This document shows positions 52,708 through 60,445 of a stretch of DNA of 64,000 bases, in pieces. Source of the DNA: Akkermansia muciniphila (GTDB lineage Bacteria > Verrucomicrobiota > Verrucomicrobiia > Verrucomicrobiales > DEV007). Under the pieces are notes generated by a model. The model ran no database searches. It had not been told where the DNA came from and worked only from the letters and a program-made list of their open reading frames with translations. How positions within the stretch are numbered: position 1 is the first letter of the stretch; each line of letters begins with the position of its first letter. The stretch lies in the NCBI GenBank assembly GCA_945883495.1, contig CAMCXS010000005.1:62001-126000 (forward strand). Direction: 5' to 3'. The position numbers were made by a program, and so were the translations under genes.

Positions 52708-52759
52708 ACCAGAATCGAAACCACCGGATTTGCAGCTTGCGGCCATCTTCGGCACGTCG

Positions 52760-52812
52760 CTCGTAAGCGATTCCGGACGCCTGAACGGTGCCGGTGATGC
52801 GGGACGTTGAAT
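52760..52812 (+). other. attC-like right half
   Basis: GCCTGAACGGTGCCGGTGATG followed by GGGAC and the core GTTGAAT (52806-52812), the same right half as sites 3 and 6. No matching left half directly beside it. Confidence 0.45.
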
Positions 52813-52829
52813 TCGGGTCGACAGATCGC

Positions 52830-53510
52830 TCAGGCTGACTCGCCGCGATCAGCGGTCGCAGTCCAGTCGCTTGTTCGCTTCCCGGCTTCCGTTCGAATGA
52901 TGGTCCGGCCAGACTGCTCCTGCCGCGCTCGTGCGGAGGCAATCATTGCATGGACATCGTAACCGTGCTCTTCGGCGATCGCCTCCTTGATCGAGCGGAC
53001 TTGCTCCACGACGCTTTGCATTATGGTTTCATCAGTTTTCATCGCCTTTAGATCCTCCGGGGTGCAAATGATCGACATGGTGTGCCCGAGCCCACGGAAA
53101 CATTCTCCGATCCTCTTCCATATTCGGGGATTGGCGATGTGTTTGCAATTCCAAGTGAGCAGGTAGTTGATCCCGTGGACCGAGGCGGTCGCGATGTGAA
53201 TGGCATCCTCTCCGGCCTTCGCCGGTAGGATGCCGCTGCGAAGCAATGCGTCCGCGGCGATCTCGACCTCGTCATTTAGGTCGAGGAGCGGGAGACCGCG
53301 CAACATCTCGAGCCGTCGGGCCGCCATCTCGTCATCTCCCCGCTCGCTCTCATCCAAGACTGCTTGCGAACAGACCAAGTCAAACTCCTGCCGATGGTTG
53401 TCCCACCAAATCTTGGTCAGTTGCTGTCTTCCAGCCTCAATCAATCTCGGCGAGGGACGCGCCACGTATAGACTGGGAATCGTTGTTTCTATGTAGATTG
53501 ATTCCTTCAT
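52830..53510 (-). CDS. PIN-domain protein fused to a small antitoxin-like tail
   Basis: 226 residues. The PIN part (about 1-150) has SIYIETTIPSLYVARPS, VLDESERGDDEMA, AGEDAIHIATASVHGINYLL and TWNCKHIANPRIWKRI, a VapC-related group in which the first acidic residue is in YIETT. Residues about 157-205 (VVEQVRSIKEAIAEEHGYDV) look like the small protein that normally follows this PIN gene as a separate frame. It is the only minus-strand gene in the array, next to the attC-like right half at 52760-52812. If the fusion is real, toxin and partner are one chain. Confidence 0.75.
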   Translation of the reverse strand: MKESIYIETTIPSLYVARPSPRLIEAGRQQLTKIWWDNHRQEFDLVCSQAVLDESERGDDEMAARRLEMLRGLPLLDLNDEVEIAADALLRSGILPAKAGEDAIHIATASVHGINYLLTWNCKHIANPRIWKRIGECFRGLGHTMSIICTPEDLKAMKTDETIMQSVVEQVRSIKEAIAEEHGYDVHAMIASARARQEQSGRTIIRTEAGKRTSDWTATADRGESA

Positions 53511-53561
53511 CCGTTGTCATTTGTCGTCTGAAGCGATCAGTAGAATCAAGGAACCTACTGA

Positions 53562-53777
53562 ATGAGTGTCGCCGAAATCCAGAAGGAAGTAGCCTCGCTA
53601 CCGGAGAAAGAACGTGCCGAACTTGCGGCCTTCATCCTCGATACGCTCGAAGGCGAATGCCATGAGGTCGCCGATGCCGATGCACTTCGACGAAGAGACG
53701 AATTGTTGAGCGGCCAAGTCACAGGGATGAACCGCGCGGAGTTTGCCACTGAGTGTGGACATCCAGGCAATGGCTGA
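53562..53777 (+). CDS. Addiction-module antitoxin, second copy
   Basis: 71 residues that differ from the protein at 50681 at about four positions (VADADALRRRDELL). Its toxin gene is truncated, so this is now an orphan antitoxin that may still neutralise the toxin at 50889. Confidence 0.75.
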   Translation: MSVAEIQKEVASLPEKERAELAAFILDTLEGECHEVADADALRRRDELLSGQVTGMNRAEFATECGHPGNG

Positions 53778-53847
53778 ACTCATCTTTCACCCAGAGGTAT
53801 CACAGGACGTAAGGGACATTCAATTTCATTATTCACAAATATCATAA
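53770..53847 (+). pseudogene. Truncated RelE/ParE toxin
   Basis: It starts exactly like the toxin at 50889 (AELIFHPEVSQDVRDIQFHY) but reaches a TAA after 25 codons where the intact copy has GAA. Beyond that point the DNA is unrelated to the intact toxin, so the 3' part is lost. Confidence 0.85.
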
Positions 53848-53940
53848 TCTTTTGGCAATCCACAGGTCACTGGAATGCATGCATGCATACCGCAACGTTC
53901 AGGAATCGACAATGGCGAGTCTCAGGGGTAGAATGCCAAC

Positions 53941-54126
53941 ATGTCTTTTGATGAATTGAAACGCGAGGTTGAGGCGCTCGGTCCGAGAGAAAGGCATGAA
54001 CTCTCCGTCTTTTTGGTGCGTTTAGAAAACACAGAAAATCCTGATTACTGGCGAGAGATCCGAAGGCGGATCGATGATCGGGATCCCGAGCACTGGGTCA
54101 GCCTCGAAGAATTGACCAAGTCGTAA
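53941..54126 (+). CDS. Antitoxin of a RelE-like pair
   Basis: 61 residues: SFDELKREVEALGPRERHEL, LSVFLVRLENTENPDYW, and a short acidic end. Same layout as the antitoxins at 49752 and 51624. Its stop shares one base with the toxin start. Confidence 0.7.
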   Translation: MSFDELKREVEALGPRERHELSVFLVRLENTENPDYWREIRRRIDDRDPEHWVSLEELTKS

Positions 54127-54383
54127 TGGCAGAGGACTACAAGGTCTTCGTTCACATGGATGTCCTTGGAATTCTTCCGAAGTCCGGAGCACGCCGTGAG
54201 TCAGTGCTTCAATTCCTCGCTACACTGGGCAGTTTCGCTCACCTCGGCGGAGACTACCAGGAGAAAGATCCCGAGACTGGGAGGCCGGTTGAAGTGTCGT
54301 TGGTCGCTGGCTATGCGCTCACATGGTGGGTTGACGCACCGGTTCGTGAAGTTAAGCTCGTCCAGATTCGACCCGCAGATTGA
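54126..54383 (+). CDS. RelE-like toxin
   Basis: 85 residues. EDYKVFVHMDVLGILPKSGA, GDYQEKDPETGRPVEVSLVA, then YALTWWVDAPVREVKLVQIR. The GDY-EKD-GR pattern is shared with the toxin at 49958, so the two are homologous pairs. Confidence 0.7.
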   Translation: MAEDYKVFVHMDVLGILPKSGARRESVLQFLATLGSFAHLGGDYQEKDPETGRPVEVSLVAGYALTWWVDAPVREVKLVQIRPAD

Positions 54384-54411
54384 ACAGGGGCCCGGTCGTT
54401 CTTCGGTTACT

Positions 54412-54594
54412 ATGGCCGAAGAGGATGGCGTGTCCGTTGACAGCCTGATTTTGACCATCTTATCTCAACGAATTGCCGAAGAGGATGCCGAATCGTATGT
54501 GAAGATGAGAGGCCGCCGCGGAAGTGCCGAAGCCTTGAGGAAGATCCTTGAGCTGGCACCCGATGTCGAGCCTTCGCCGGAAGACAGAGTCTAA
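54412..54594 (+). pseudogene. Remnant of a HicB/ribbon-helix-helix-type antitoxin
   Basis: 60 residues in frame (AEEDGVSVDSLILTILSQRI, YVKMRGRRGSAEALRKILEL, PDVEPSPEDRV), matching the second half of small RHH antitoxins that usually begin with a RLP-type strand. The strand-forming first part is missing, so it is probably truncated. No toxin follows. Confidence 0.5.
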
Positions 54595-54605
54595 GAGGAG
54601 AACCT

Positions 54606-54920
54606 GGCGGCGCAGTATCGCGCATCCTGTCTGGCTTGACCTCGGATTTGGAGATTTGGATTCGCCTGCAGCAGCGGTTCCAGATCGACATGTTCTGCGG
54701 CTTTTTCATGGGGGAATCTTCTGAGGGATTGGAGCTTTCCGCTGCGGTCATGGGGTTGCTGGCCGAGCGAGGTGTTCGGCTCGCGGTCTGCCTTTACGGA
54801 CCTGATGGCCCGCCCCTGGAGCTTGACGCGCCCTGCCCATGCAGGTCTGGCAGAAATTATGGGGATTGTTGCGGCAGCTGGATGACTGCTGACACCAGGG
54901 ATGGCAACGGTGGGCAATAA
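54606..54920 (+). pseudogene. DUF4279-like gene, C-terminal half with SEC-C motif
   Basis: In frame from the VSRIL junction, with ATG 54636 downstream: RFQIDMFCGFFMGESSEG, ELSAAVMGLLAERGVRLAV, and a zinc-binding APCPCRSGRNYGDCCGSW motif of SEC-C type. Together with the N-half at 52169 it rebuilds one DUF4279/SEC-C protein. Here it lacks its own start. Confidence 0.65.
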
Positions 54921-54990
54921 CGTAGTTTGGTTCGATCTGGCCGCCGACTCGAAGGTGGGAAGAATCGATTCGTTGGCGATTGGATATGCC

Positions 54991-55061
54991 CTCTGTGCTC
55001 CCGGTGTCCTCTGTGGTGAAGAAGTGCCATTTTCACCACAGAGGGCACAGAGTTCACAGAG
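54991..55061. repeat. 71-bp palindromic repeat, copy 5
   Basis: Same as copy 1. It is followed by the CAGCTTGCTGCCATCTTCG and TGAACGGTGCCGGTGATGGG end of the enlarged attC-like sites, again with a damaged core. Confidence 0.9.
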
Positions 55062-55172
55062 GCCAGAATCGAAATGACCGGATTAGCAGCTTGCTGCCAT
55101 CTTCGTCACATCGATCGCAAGCGATTCCGGACGCCTGAACGGTGCCGGTGATGGGGTGTGAATGATTGTGAT

Positions 55173-55390
55173 GGACGCTGGAACGGAATTCTTGGGAATT
55201 CCGCTACTCAGAATTCATTCTCGTAGCGGACGCTGGAACGGAATTCTTGGGAATTCCGCTACTCAGAATTCATTCTCGTAGCGGACGCTGGAACGGAATT
55301 CTTGGGAATTCCGCTACTCAGAATTCATCCTCGTAGCGGACGCTGGAACGGAATTCTTGGGAATTCCGCTACTCAGAATTCATTCTCGTA
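55173..55390. repeat. Four tandem copies of a 55-bp repeat
   Basis: Unit starts (GGACGCTGG) at 55173, 55228, 55283 and 55338, with one T-to-C change in the third. Each unit holds the palindrome GGAATTCTTGGGAATTCC. A final partial unit ends with the TCGCCCACGCATTCCGCCC tail also present after the single copy at 51470. Confidence 0.92.
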
Positions 55391-55442
55391 GCGGAATCGC
55401 CCACGCATTCCGCCCTTGCATGCAGAGGCGCGCTGCGAACCC

Positions 55443-56888
55443 CTACGCCATGATGCCTTTGATGACCTTGCCGGCTATTCCGGTGAGGCGGACGTCGAGA
55501 CCTTGGAACTTGGTGGTGAGGCGGTGGTGATCGATGCCGAGGAGCGCCAGCATGGTGGCGTGGAGATCGTGGACATCGACAATGTTTTCCACGGCGCGAT
55601 AGCCGAGTTCGTCCGTGGCGCCCCAGGTGACTCCGGGTTTGATGCCGCCGCCCGCCATGAAGAGGCTGAAGGAAAGGATGTGGTGGTCCCGGCCGGAGCC
55701 TTGACCCATCGGCGTCCGTCCAAACTCGCCTCCCCAGAGGATGAGGGTATCGTCCAGCAAGCCGCGTTGCCGCAAGTCCTCGATTAAGGCGGCGGTGGGA
55801 CGATCCACCGTGGCGGCGCCGTGCTTCATCCCTTCTTCGAGTTGGCCGTGGTGGTCCCAGGCGCGGTGGTAGAGTTGGATCATGCGGACGCCGCGTTCCG
55901 CGAGACGGCGGGCGAGCAGGCAGTTGGAGGCAAAAGAACCATCGCCAGGTTGTTGGACGCCGTAGAGATCGAGCGTGGCCTGGGATTCCCCGGTGAAATC
56001 GGTGAGCTCCGGCACGCTGGACTGCATTTTGAAGGCCATCTCGTATTGGGCGATGCGGGTAGCGATTTCGGGATCGTTCTGCTCCTCGGCGAGCAGGCCG
56101 TTCATGCGTTGAATTTCCTCGATGACCTGCCGCTGGGTGCTCTGGCAAACGCCCTCGGGATTGCCGATGTAGTGGACGGCATCGCCCTTGGATTGGAATT
56201 GGATGCCCTGGAAGCGGCTCGGCAAGACGCCACTGCTCCACTGCCGGGCAGAGATCGGCTGCTGGCCGTAATTCCCCACGGAGGTGAGCACGATGAAGCC
56301 GGGGAGATTCTGGGATTCGGAACCAAGGCCGTAGAGAAGCCACGAACCCATGCTGGGCCGGCCCTTGATGATGGAGCCGGTGTTCATGAAGGCGTGGGCA
56401 GTGTCGTGGTTGATTTGCTCCGTCTGCATGGAGCGGATGACGCAAAGGTGATCCGCTTGTTTGGCGATCTCCGGGAAGAGGTCGCTGATCTCGATGCCGG
56501 ATTGGCCGTACTTCTGGAAGTTGGTGAAGGATCCGCGCGCCTTGAGGACAGCGCCCTGGAGTTGGGCCAATTGTTGTCCGCGGGTGAATGACTCCGGGAA
56601 GGGTTGATCGTGGAGTTCCTTCAGTTTCGGTTTCCAGTCGAAGGTTTCGAACTGGGACGGCCCGCCCGCCATGCAAAGAAAGATGACCCGCTTGGCCTTG
56701 ATCGGGAAATGCGGCTCCTTGAGCACGCCATTCCAATGCCCCGGCTTCTCTCCTCCCGCGGTTGCGGCGGTGGCCTCATTCTGCAACATCGAAAGCGCCA
56801 AACCGCCAAAGCCAAAAGCGCTCTGGTGGAGGAAAGCGCGGCGGCCGAGCGGGAAGGAGAGAGGGAGGGATTGAGGGATGGAGGGCAT
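55443..56888 (-). CDS. DUF1501 protein (TAT-type secreted)
   Basis: 481 residues. Twin-arginine start GRRAFLHQSAFGFGGLALSM. DUF1501 marks: RVIFLCMAGGPSQFETFDWK, QNLPGFIVLTSVG, WGGEFGRTPMGQGSGRDHHI with metal-binding-like histidines and ATMLALLGIDHHRLT near the end. It lies downstream of the PSD1 gene at 57391, with the four-helix-bundle gene between. Likely secreted as a pair with PSD1; reaction unknown. Confidence 0.92.
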   Translation of the reverse strand: MPSIPQSLPLSFPLGRRAFLHQSAFGFGGLALSMLQNEATAATAGGEKPGHWNGVLKEPHFPIKAKRVIFLCMAGGPSQFETFDWKPKLKELHDQPFPESFTRGQQLAQLQGAVLKARGSFTNFQKYGQSGIEISDLFPEIAKQADHLCVIRSMQTEQINHDTAHAFMNTGSIIKGRPSMGSWLLYGLGSESQNLPGFIVLTSVGNYGQQPISARQWSSGVLPSRFQGIQFQSKGDAVHYIGNPEGVCQSTQRQVIEEIQRMNGLLAEEQNDPEIATRIAQYEMAFKMQSSVPELTDFTGESQATLDLYGVQQPGDGSFASNCLLARRLAERGVRMIQLYHRAWDHHGQLEEGMKHGAATVDRPTAALIEDLRQRGLLDDTLILWGGEFGRTPMGQGSGRDHHILSFSLFMAGGGIKPGVTWGATDELGYRAVENIVDVHDLHATMLALLGIDHHRLTTKFQGLDVRLTGIAGKVIKGIMA

Positions 56889-56922
56889 GGCGAGATGGAG
56901 CGATGGATACGGAGAGATTGAC

Positions 56923-57378
56923 CTAGAGTTTCCAGTCGGAAGAGTTCCGGATCATGGTGATGAGCATGCCTAGAAGCTGGTCGTAGGCGTTGTGGAGACT
57001 CGTTGCTTCATCTGCTGCGAGATATTCGCATTCCTTGGCGAAGGCGATCCAGGTCTGGGTTTCGGCGGCCTCTGCTTCGGCATCGGTGAGCTTGGCGACG
57101 AACGCGGCGGGATAGCGTCTGTTGCGCCAAGCTTCAGTGATGTTTGCCGAGACTGAGCGCGATGAGCGTCGAACCTGACCGGTTAGCGAGTAGCGCTCTT
57201 CGGCAGGAAAATGTTTGCTGAGCGCAAATAGGTTCATGGCGAGTTCAAAGCTCCTTTGATAGACCGCAAGATCCGTGTGCCGCCGGATCACTTTCTTCCG
57301 ATCTTCAACGGTTCGATGCATCGTTGGCGACTGCTCATCCAACCAGTCGATCTCGATCTCGCTCCTTCCCTCCATCAC
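56923..57378 (-). CDS. Four-helix bundle protein (23S rRNA insertion-type family)
   Basis: Up to 151 residues, start at GTG 57378 or ATG 57375; ATG 57321 would remove a 19-residue tail without conservation. Core motifs: HTDLAVYQRSFELAMNLFAL, LTGQVRRSSRSVSANITEAW, and KLTDAEAEAAETQTWIAFAK, the PF05635 pattern. These proteins are found inside rRNA introns and scattered as single genes across bacteria; function is unknown. Its place between PSD1 and DUF1501 genes is unusual and suggests an insertion in the operon. Confidence 0.85.
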   Translation of the reverse strand: MMEGRSEIEIDWLDEQSPTMHRTVEDRKKVIRRHTDLAVYQRSFELAMNLFALSKHFPAEERYSLTGQVRRSSRSVSANITEAWRNRRYPAAFVAKLTDAEAEAAETQTWIAFAKECEYLAADEATSLHNAYDQLLGMLITMIRNSSDWKL

Positions 57379-57390
57379 TCCGTCCCTCCA

Positions 57391-60300
57391 TCAATACCTC
57401 GTAACAACCTCCTGCGTATTCAGAAGCACCCGCGCGACCTGGGTCCAGGCGGCGTGTTCGATGGGGGCCTCCTTCGGCTGCGGCGCCAATCCCACGGCGA
57501 GAAGCTTTTCGGCGTCGGCGGGGGCGGCGGTGTAAGTTTGGCGTTGCCCTTCGAGCAAGGCGAGGAGCGCGGTGGATTCTTTCGGGTTGGCTTCGCGATT
57601 CAATGCGAGGCGGAAGGCCAGGGCCAAGCGGGCGTCGTCGGTCGTGGCCGTTTTGTCCTCAAGCAAACGCGCCGCGAAGACCCGGGCGGCTTCGACGAAA
57701 ATGGGATCATTCAAGAGGGTGAGCGCCTGCTGCGGGGTGTTGCTGGTGACGCGCGCGGCGGCGCACTCGTCCCGAGCGGGGGCGTCGAAATTTGCCAGCA
57801 TGGGGTGCAGGAAGGTGCGTTGCCAATGCATGTAAACGCCGCGGCGCCATTGGTTGGCGTTCGTATCCGCGACGTATTCCCGGTTGGGAAACTGAATGGA
57901 TTCGTAATACCCATCCGGCTGATACGGTTTCACGCTGGGGCCGCCGATTTCCGCGAGGTTGAGCAACCCGGCGATGGCCAACGCGTTGTCGCGCACGAAC
58001 TCCGCTTCCAAGCGGCGCGGGTTTTGCGAGGCGAGGAGGCGGTTCGCGGGATCGATCTCCAGTGCTTTGGGTTGGAAACGGCTGCTCTGCTTGTAGGTCT
58101 CGCTGGTGACGATGAGGCGGATCATGTGCTTCAGATCCCAGCCGGAATCGCGGAATTCGCTGGCGAGCCAATCGAGCAGTTCTGGGTGCGACGGCAGCTC
58201 GCCCTGCGATCCAAGGTCATCGACGACGGCGCTGAGTCCGGTGCCGAAAAACACGGTCCAGAGCCGATTCATCACGGCGCGGGCGGTGATGGGGTTGTCG
58301 GCGGAGACGATCCAGTTCGCCAGATCGAGACGAGTGAGGCGCTTGGCGTCGGTGCTTTCGATCCGGCCGGGGAGGAAAGACGGAGTGGAGGGCAGCACGA
58401 CGGGTCCGGTCTCGTCTTGCCAGTTCCCGCGGGGCAGGACGCGGACAGCCAAAGGCTTGTCGACGGCTTGGGTGACCATGCTCCAGGTCTTGCCCTCGAA
58501 GTATCCGCGCGCTTCGGCCGCAATGCGGTGGGCCTCCGTGTAGACGGCCTTGTCGTGGGCCGTGCTGAAGACAAAGCTCTTCAGGACGGCGGCTGCTTGC
58601 GCTGGATTGCGTTGCGCGGCTGGAACCGAAAATGCTCGCACCACTGTGGGGTCGGCGGCCTGCAAGGGCTCCAACGCGCCGATCGGCGTGACGAAAAAGC
58701 GCATGGGAAGCAGGTTGTCGCCTTCTAGTTTGGCCACGATTTGGTCGCCCGCGCTCACGGTGACCGGGGTGTCGAGCAGCCAAACCGCCCGGAGCTTGCC
58801 GTCCTTCGGGGGTTGGGGCGGGAGCTTCCATTCACTTTGCAGCCCGGGGATTTCCGCCCCGCCTTTGTAGGTCGTCCGCTTGGTGGCGGAGTCGCCGATC
58901 CGCAGTGGCAAAGGCCGAGGCTGGCCTGTAGCGGGTTGCCATTGCAGCGAAACCTTGATGGATTTGCCGAGCTTCGCCGTGACCATCTGGGGATCGAGCC
59001 CGTCCAAGGGCACGTCGATGCGGAACGCCGCGACGGATGGCGCGCCGGAAAGGTCGATCGGCAGATGCAAGGACTCGCCACGTCCGAGAGGGCGATCCAG
59101 GGTCACGGTCACGACGGGAGCGCGATTGGGAATCGGCTGGCCGTTGTTGACGATTTGCGGCAAGCCCGAGGTCACGGGCAGCCAGCCATCGGGACGCACT
59201 TTGAGGTATGGCGCCAGCGATGCTTCCCAAGCTTCCAGAGCCGCCAGCGTCGGGGCGTCGGTGGCGAGGCGCTCCAAGCTTGAGGTGAGATGGCTGTCGA
59301 GCGCCTGTTTGGCGGCGACGTAGCGCTTTTTGAGCCAGGGGCTTTCCACCTGGATTTCAGGAGGGAAAGGATATTCGTTGGTGTACCCGGTCAGCTCAGG
59401 CTCCCGGGTGTAGCCGTAGTCCGCGTATACGCCCCACTGGCGGACATCCGCGAAGAAGGCTTGCAGCTCGTAGAAGTCGCGGGTTTTGATCGGGTCAAAC
59501 TTGTGATCGTGGCATTCCGCGCAGCCGAACGTGCTCCCGAACCAGGCTGCCGCCACCGACCGGACCCGTTCGGCGCCGTACTTCGCCAAGTACTCCTTGG
59601 GCTGCGCGCCGCCCTCGCGGGTCATCATGTTGAGGCGATTGTACCCGGTGGCGACGAGCTGTTCTGGAGTTGGCTTGGGCAGAAGATCGCCAGCAAGCTG
59701 CTCCCGGGTGAAGAGATCGAAGCTCTTGTTCTTGTTGAAGGCGGTGATCACATAATCCCGGTAGGGGAAGATGCGCTGATTCTGATCGCCATGGAATCCC
59801 ACGGTGTCAGCGAACCGGGCGATGTCGAGCCACCACACGGCGAGACGTTCGCCGAAGTGCGGGCTGGCCAAGAGCGCTTCGACCAGTTGCTCGTAGGTGG
59901 CGCGTGGCGCATGGGATTGGTAGGGAACTCCGGTCAAGTCCAGCGAGAGTCGCCGTTGCAACACTTCCAAGGGCGCTTCGGGCGACGGCTGCAAACCTTT
60001 TTCCGCCAGTTTGGCTTGGATGAAGGCGTCGATCGGATTGACCTCAGCTTTGGGCGGAGCAGGTTTGGTCAAGGGAGCGTAGGCCCAATGCGGCTCGTAG
60101 ACCGCGCCTTCAGCCACCCACTGCTTGAAGAGCGCCTTCTGCCGATCCGTCAGCGGCTTGTGTGCCTTCTCCGGCGGCATCGGATCCTCGTGATCAAAGA
60201 TCCGGGCGATGATTTCGCTCGCATCGGGCTGCCCGGGGACGATCGGGACGATCCCATTTTCCGTTTCCTTGATGGCGTCTTCGCGCACATCGAGCCGCAG

Positions 60301-60444
60301 GCCGGCTTCGCGCGTCTTGGGGTCGAACCCATGACAATGAAAACAGGTGTCCGACATGATGGGCCGGATGTCCCGGTTGAAGGAGATCGGCTCCGCCGTC
60401 GCGCTGGCGGAGAGGAGGAGCAGAACGAGGAGGGAACGGGTCAT
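57391..60444 (-). CDS. PSD1/DUF1549-DUF1553 protein with planctomycete cytochrome c domain
   Basis: 1017 residues. Signal peptide MTRSLLVLLLLSASATA, then a heme-binding CFHCH motif in RPIMSDTCFHCHGFDPKTRE (PSCyt1), the DUF1549 region (PFGERLAVWWLDIARFADTVG-like), a middle beta-rich region, and DUF1553 from about residue 640 (MNRLWTVFFGTGLSAVVDDL, DWLASEFRDSGWDLKHMIRL). It starts one base from the DUF1501 gene at 60446. Probably secreted and heme-bearing; a role in an exported-protein or polysaccharide process is suspected, not shown. Confidence 0.93.
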   Translation of the reverse strand: MTRSLLVLLLLSASATAEPISFNRDIRPIMSDTCFHCHGFDPKTREAGLRLDVREDAIKETENGIVPIVPGQPDASEIIARIFDHEDPMPPEKAHKPLTDRQKALFKQWVAEGAVYEPHWAYAPLTKPAPPKAEVNPIDAFIQAKLAEKGLQPSPEAPLEVLQRRLSLDLTGVPYQSHAPRATYEQLVEALLASPHFGERLAVWWLDIARFADTVGFHGDQNQRIFPYRDYVITAFNKNKSFDLFTREQLAGDLLPKPTPEQLVATGYNRLNMMTREGGAQPKEYLAKYGAERVRSVAAAWFGSTFGCAECHDHKFDPIKTRDFYELQAFFADVRQWGVYADYGYTREPELTGYTNEYPFPPEIQVESPWLKKRYVAAKQALDSHLTSSLERLATDAPTLAALEAWEASLAPYLKVRPDGWLPVTSGLPQIVNNGQPIPNRAPVVTVTLDRPLGRGESLHLPIDLSGAPSVAAFRIDVPLDGLDPQMVTAKLGKSIKVSLQWQPATGQPRPLPLRIGDSATKRTTYKGGAEIPGLQSEWKLPPQPPKDGKLRAVWLLDTPVTVSAGDQIVAKLEGDNLLPMRFFVTPIGALEPLQAADPTVVRAFSVPAAQRNPAQAAAVLKSFVFSTAHDKAVYTEAHRIAAEARGYFEGKTWSMVTQAVDKPLAVRVLPRGNWQDETGPVVLPSTPSFLPGRIESTDAKRLTRLDLANWIVSADNPITARAVMNRLWTVFFGTGLSAVVDDLGSQGELPSHPELLDWLASEFRDSGWDLKHMIRLIVTSETYKQSSRFQPKALEIDPANRLLASQNPRRLEAEFVRDNALAIAGLLNLAEIGGPSVKPYQPDGYYESIQFPNREYVADTNANQWRRGVYMHWQRTFLHPMLANFDAPARDECAAARVTSNTPQQALTLLNDPIFVEAARVFAARLLEDKTATTDDARLALAFRLALNREANPKESTALLALLEGQRQTYTAAPADAEKLLAVGLAPQPKEAPIEHAAWTQVARVLLNTQEVVTRY

Positions 60445-60445
60445 G

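Noticed and set aside
50468-55061. CRISPR array from the five palindromic repeats
   Set aside because: The copies are 71 bases long and irregularly spaced by 0.2 to 2.3 kb with genes between them.
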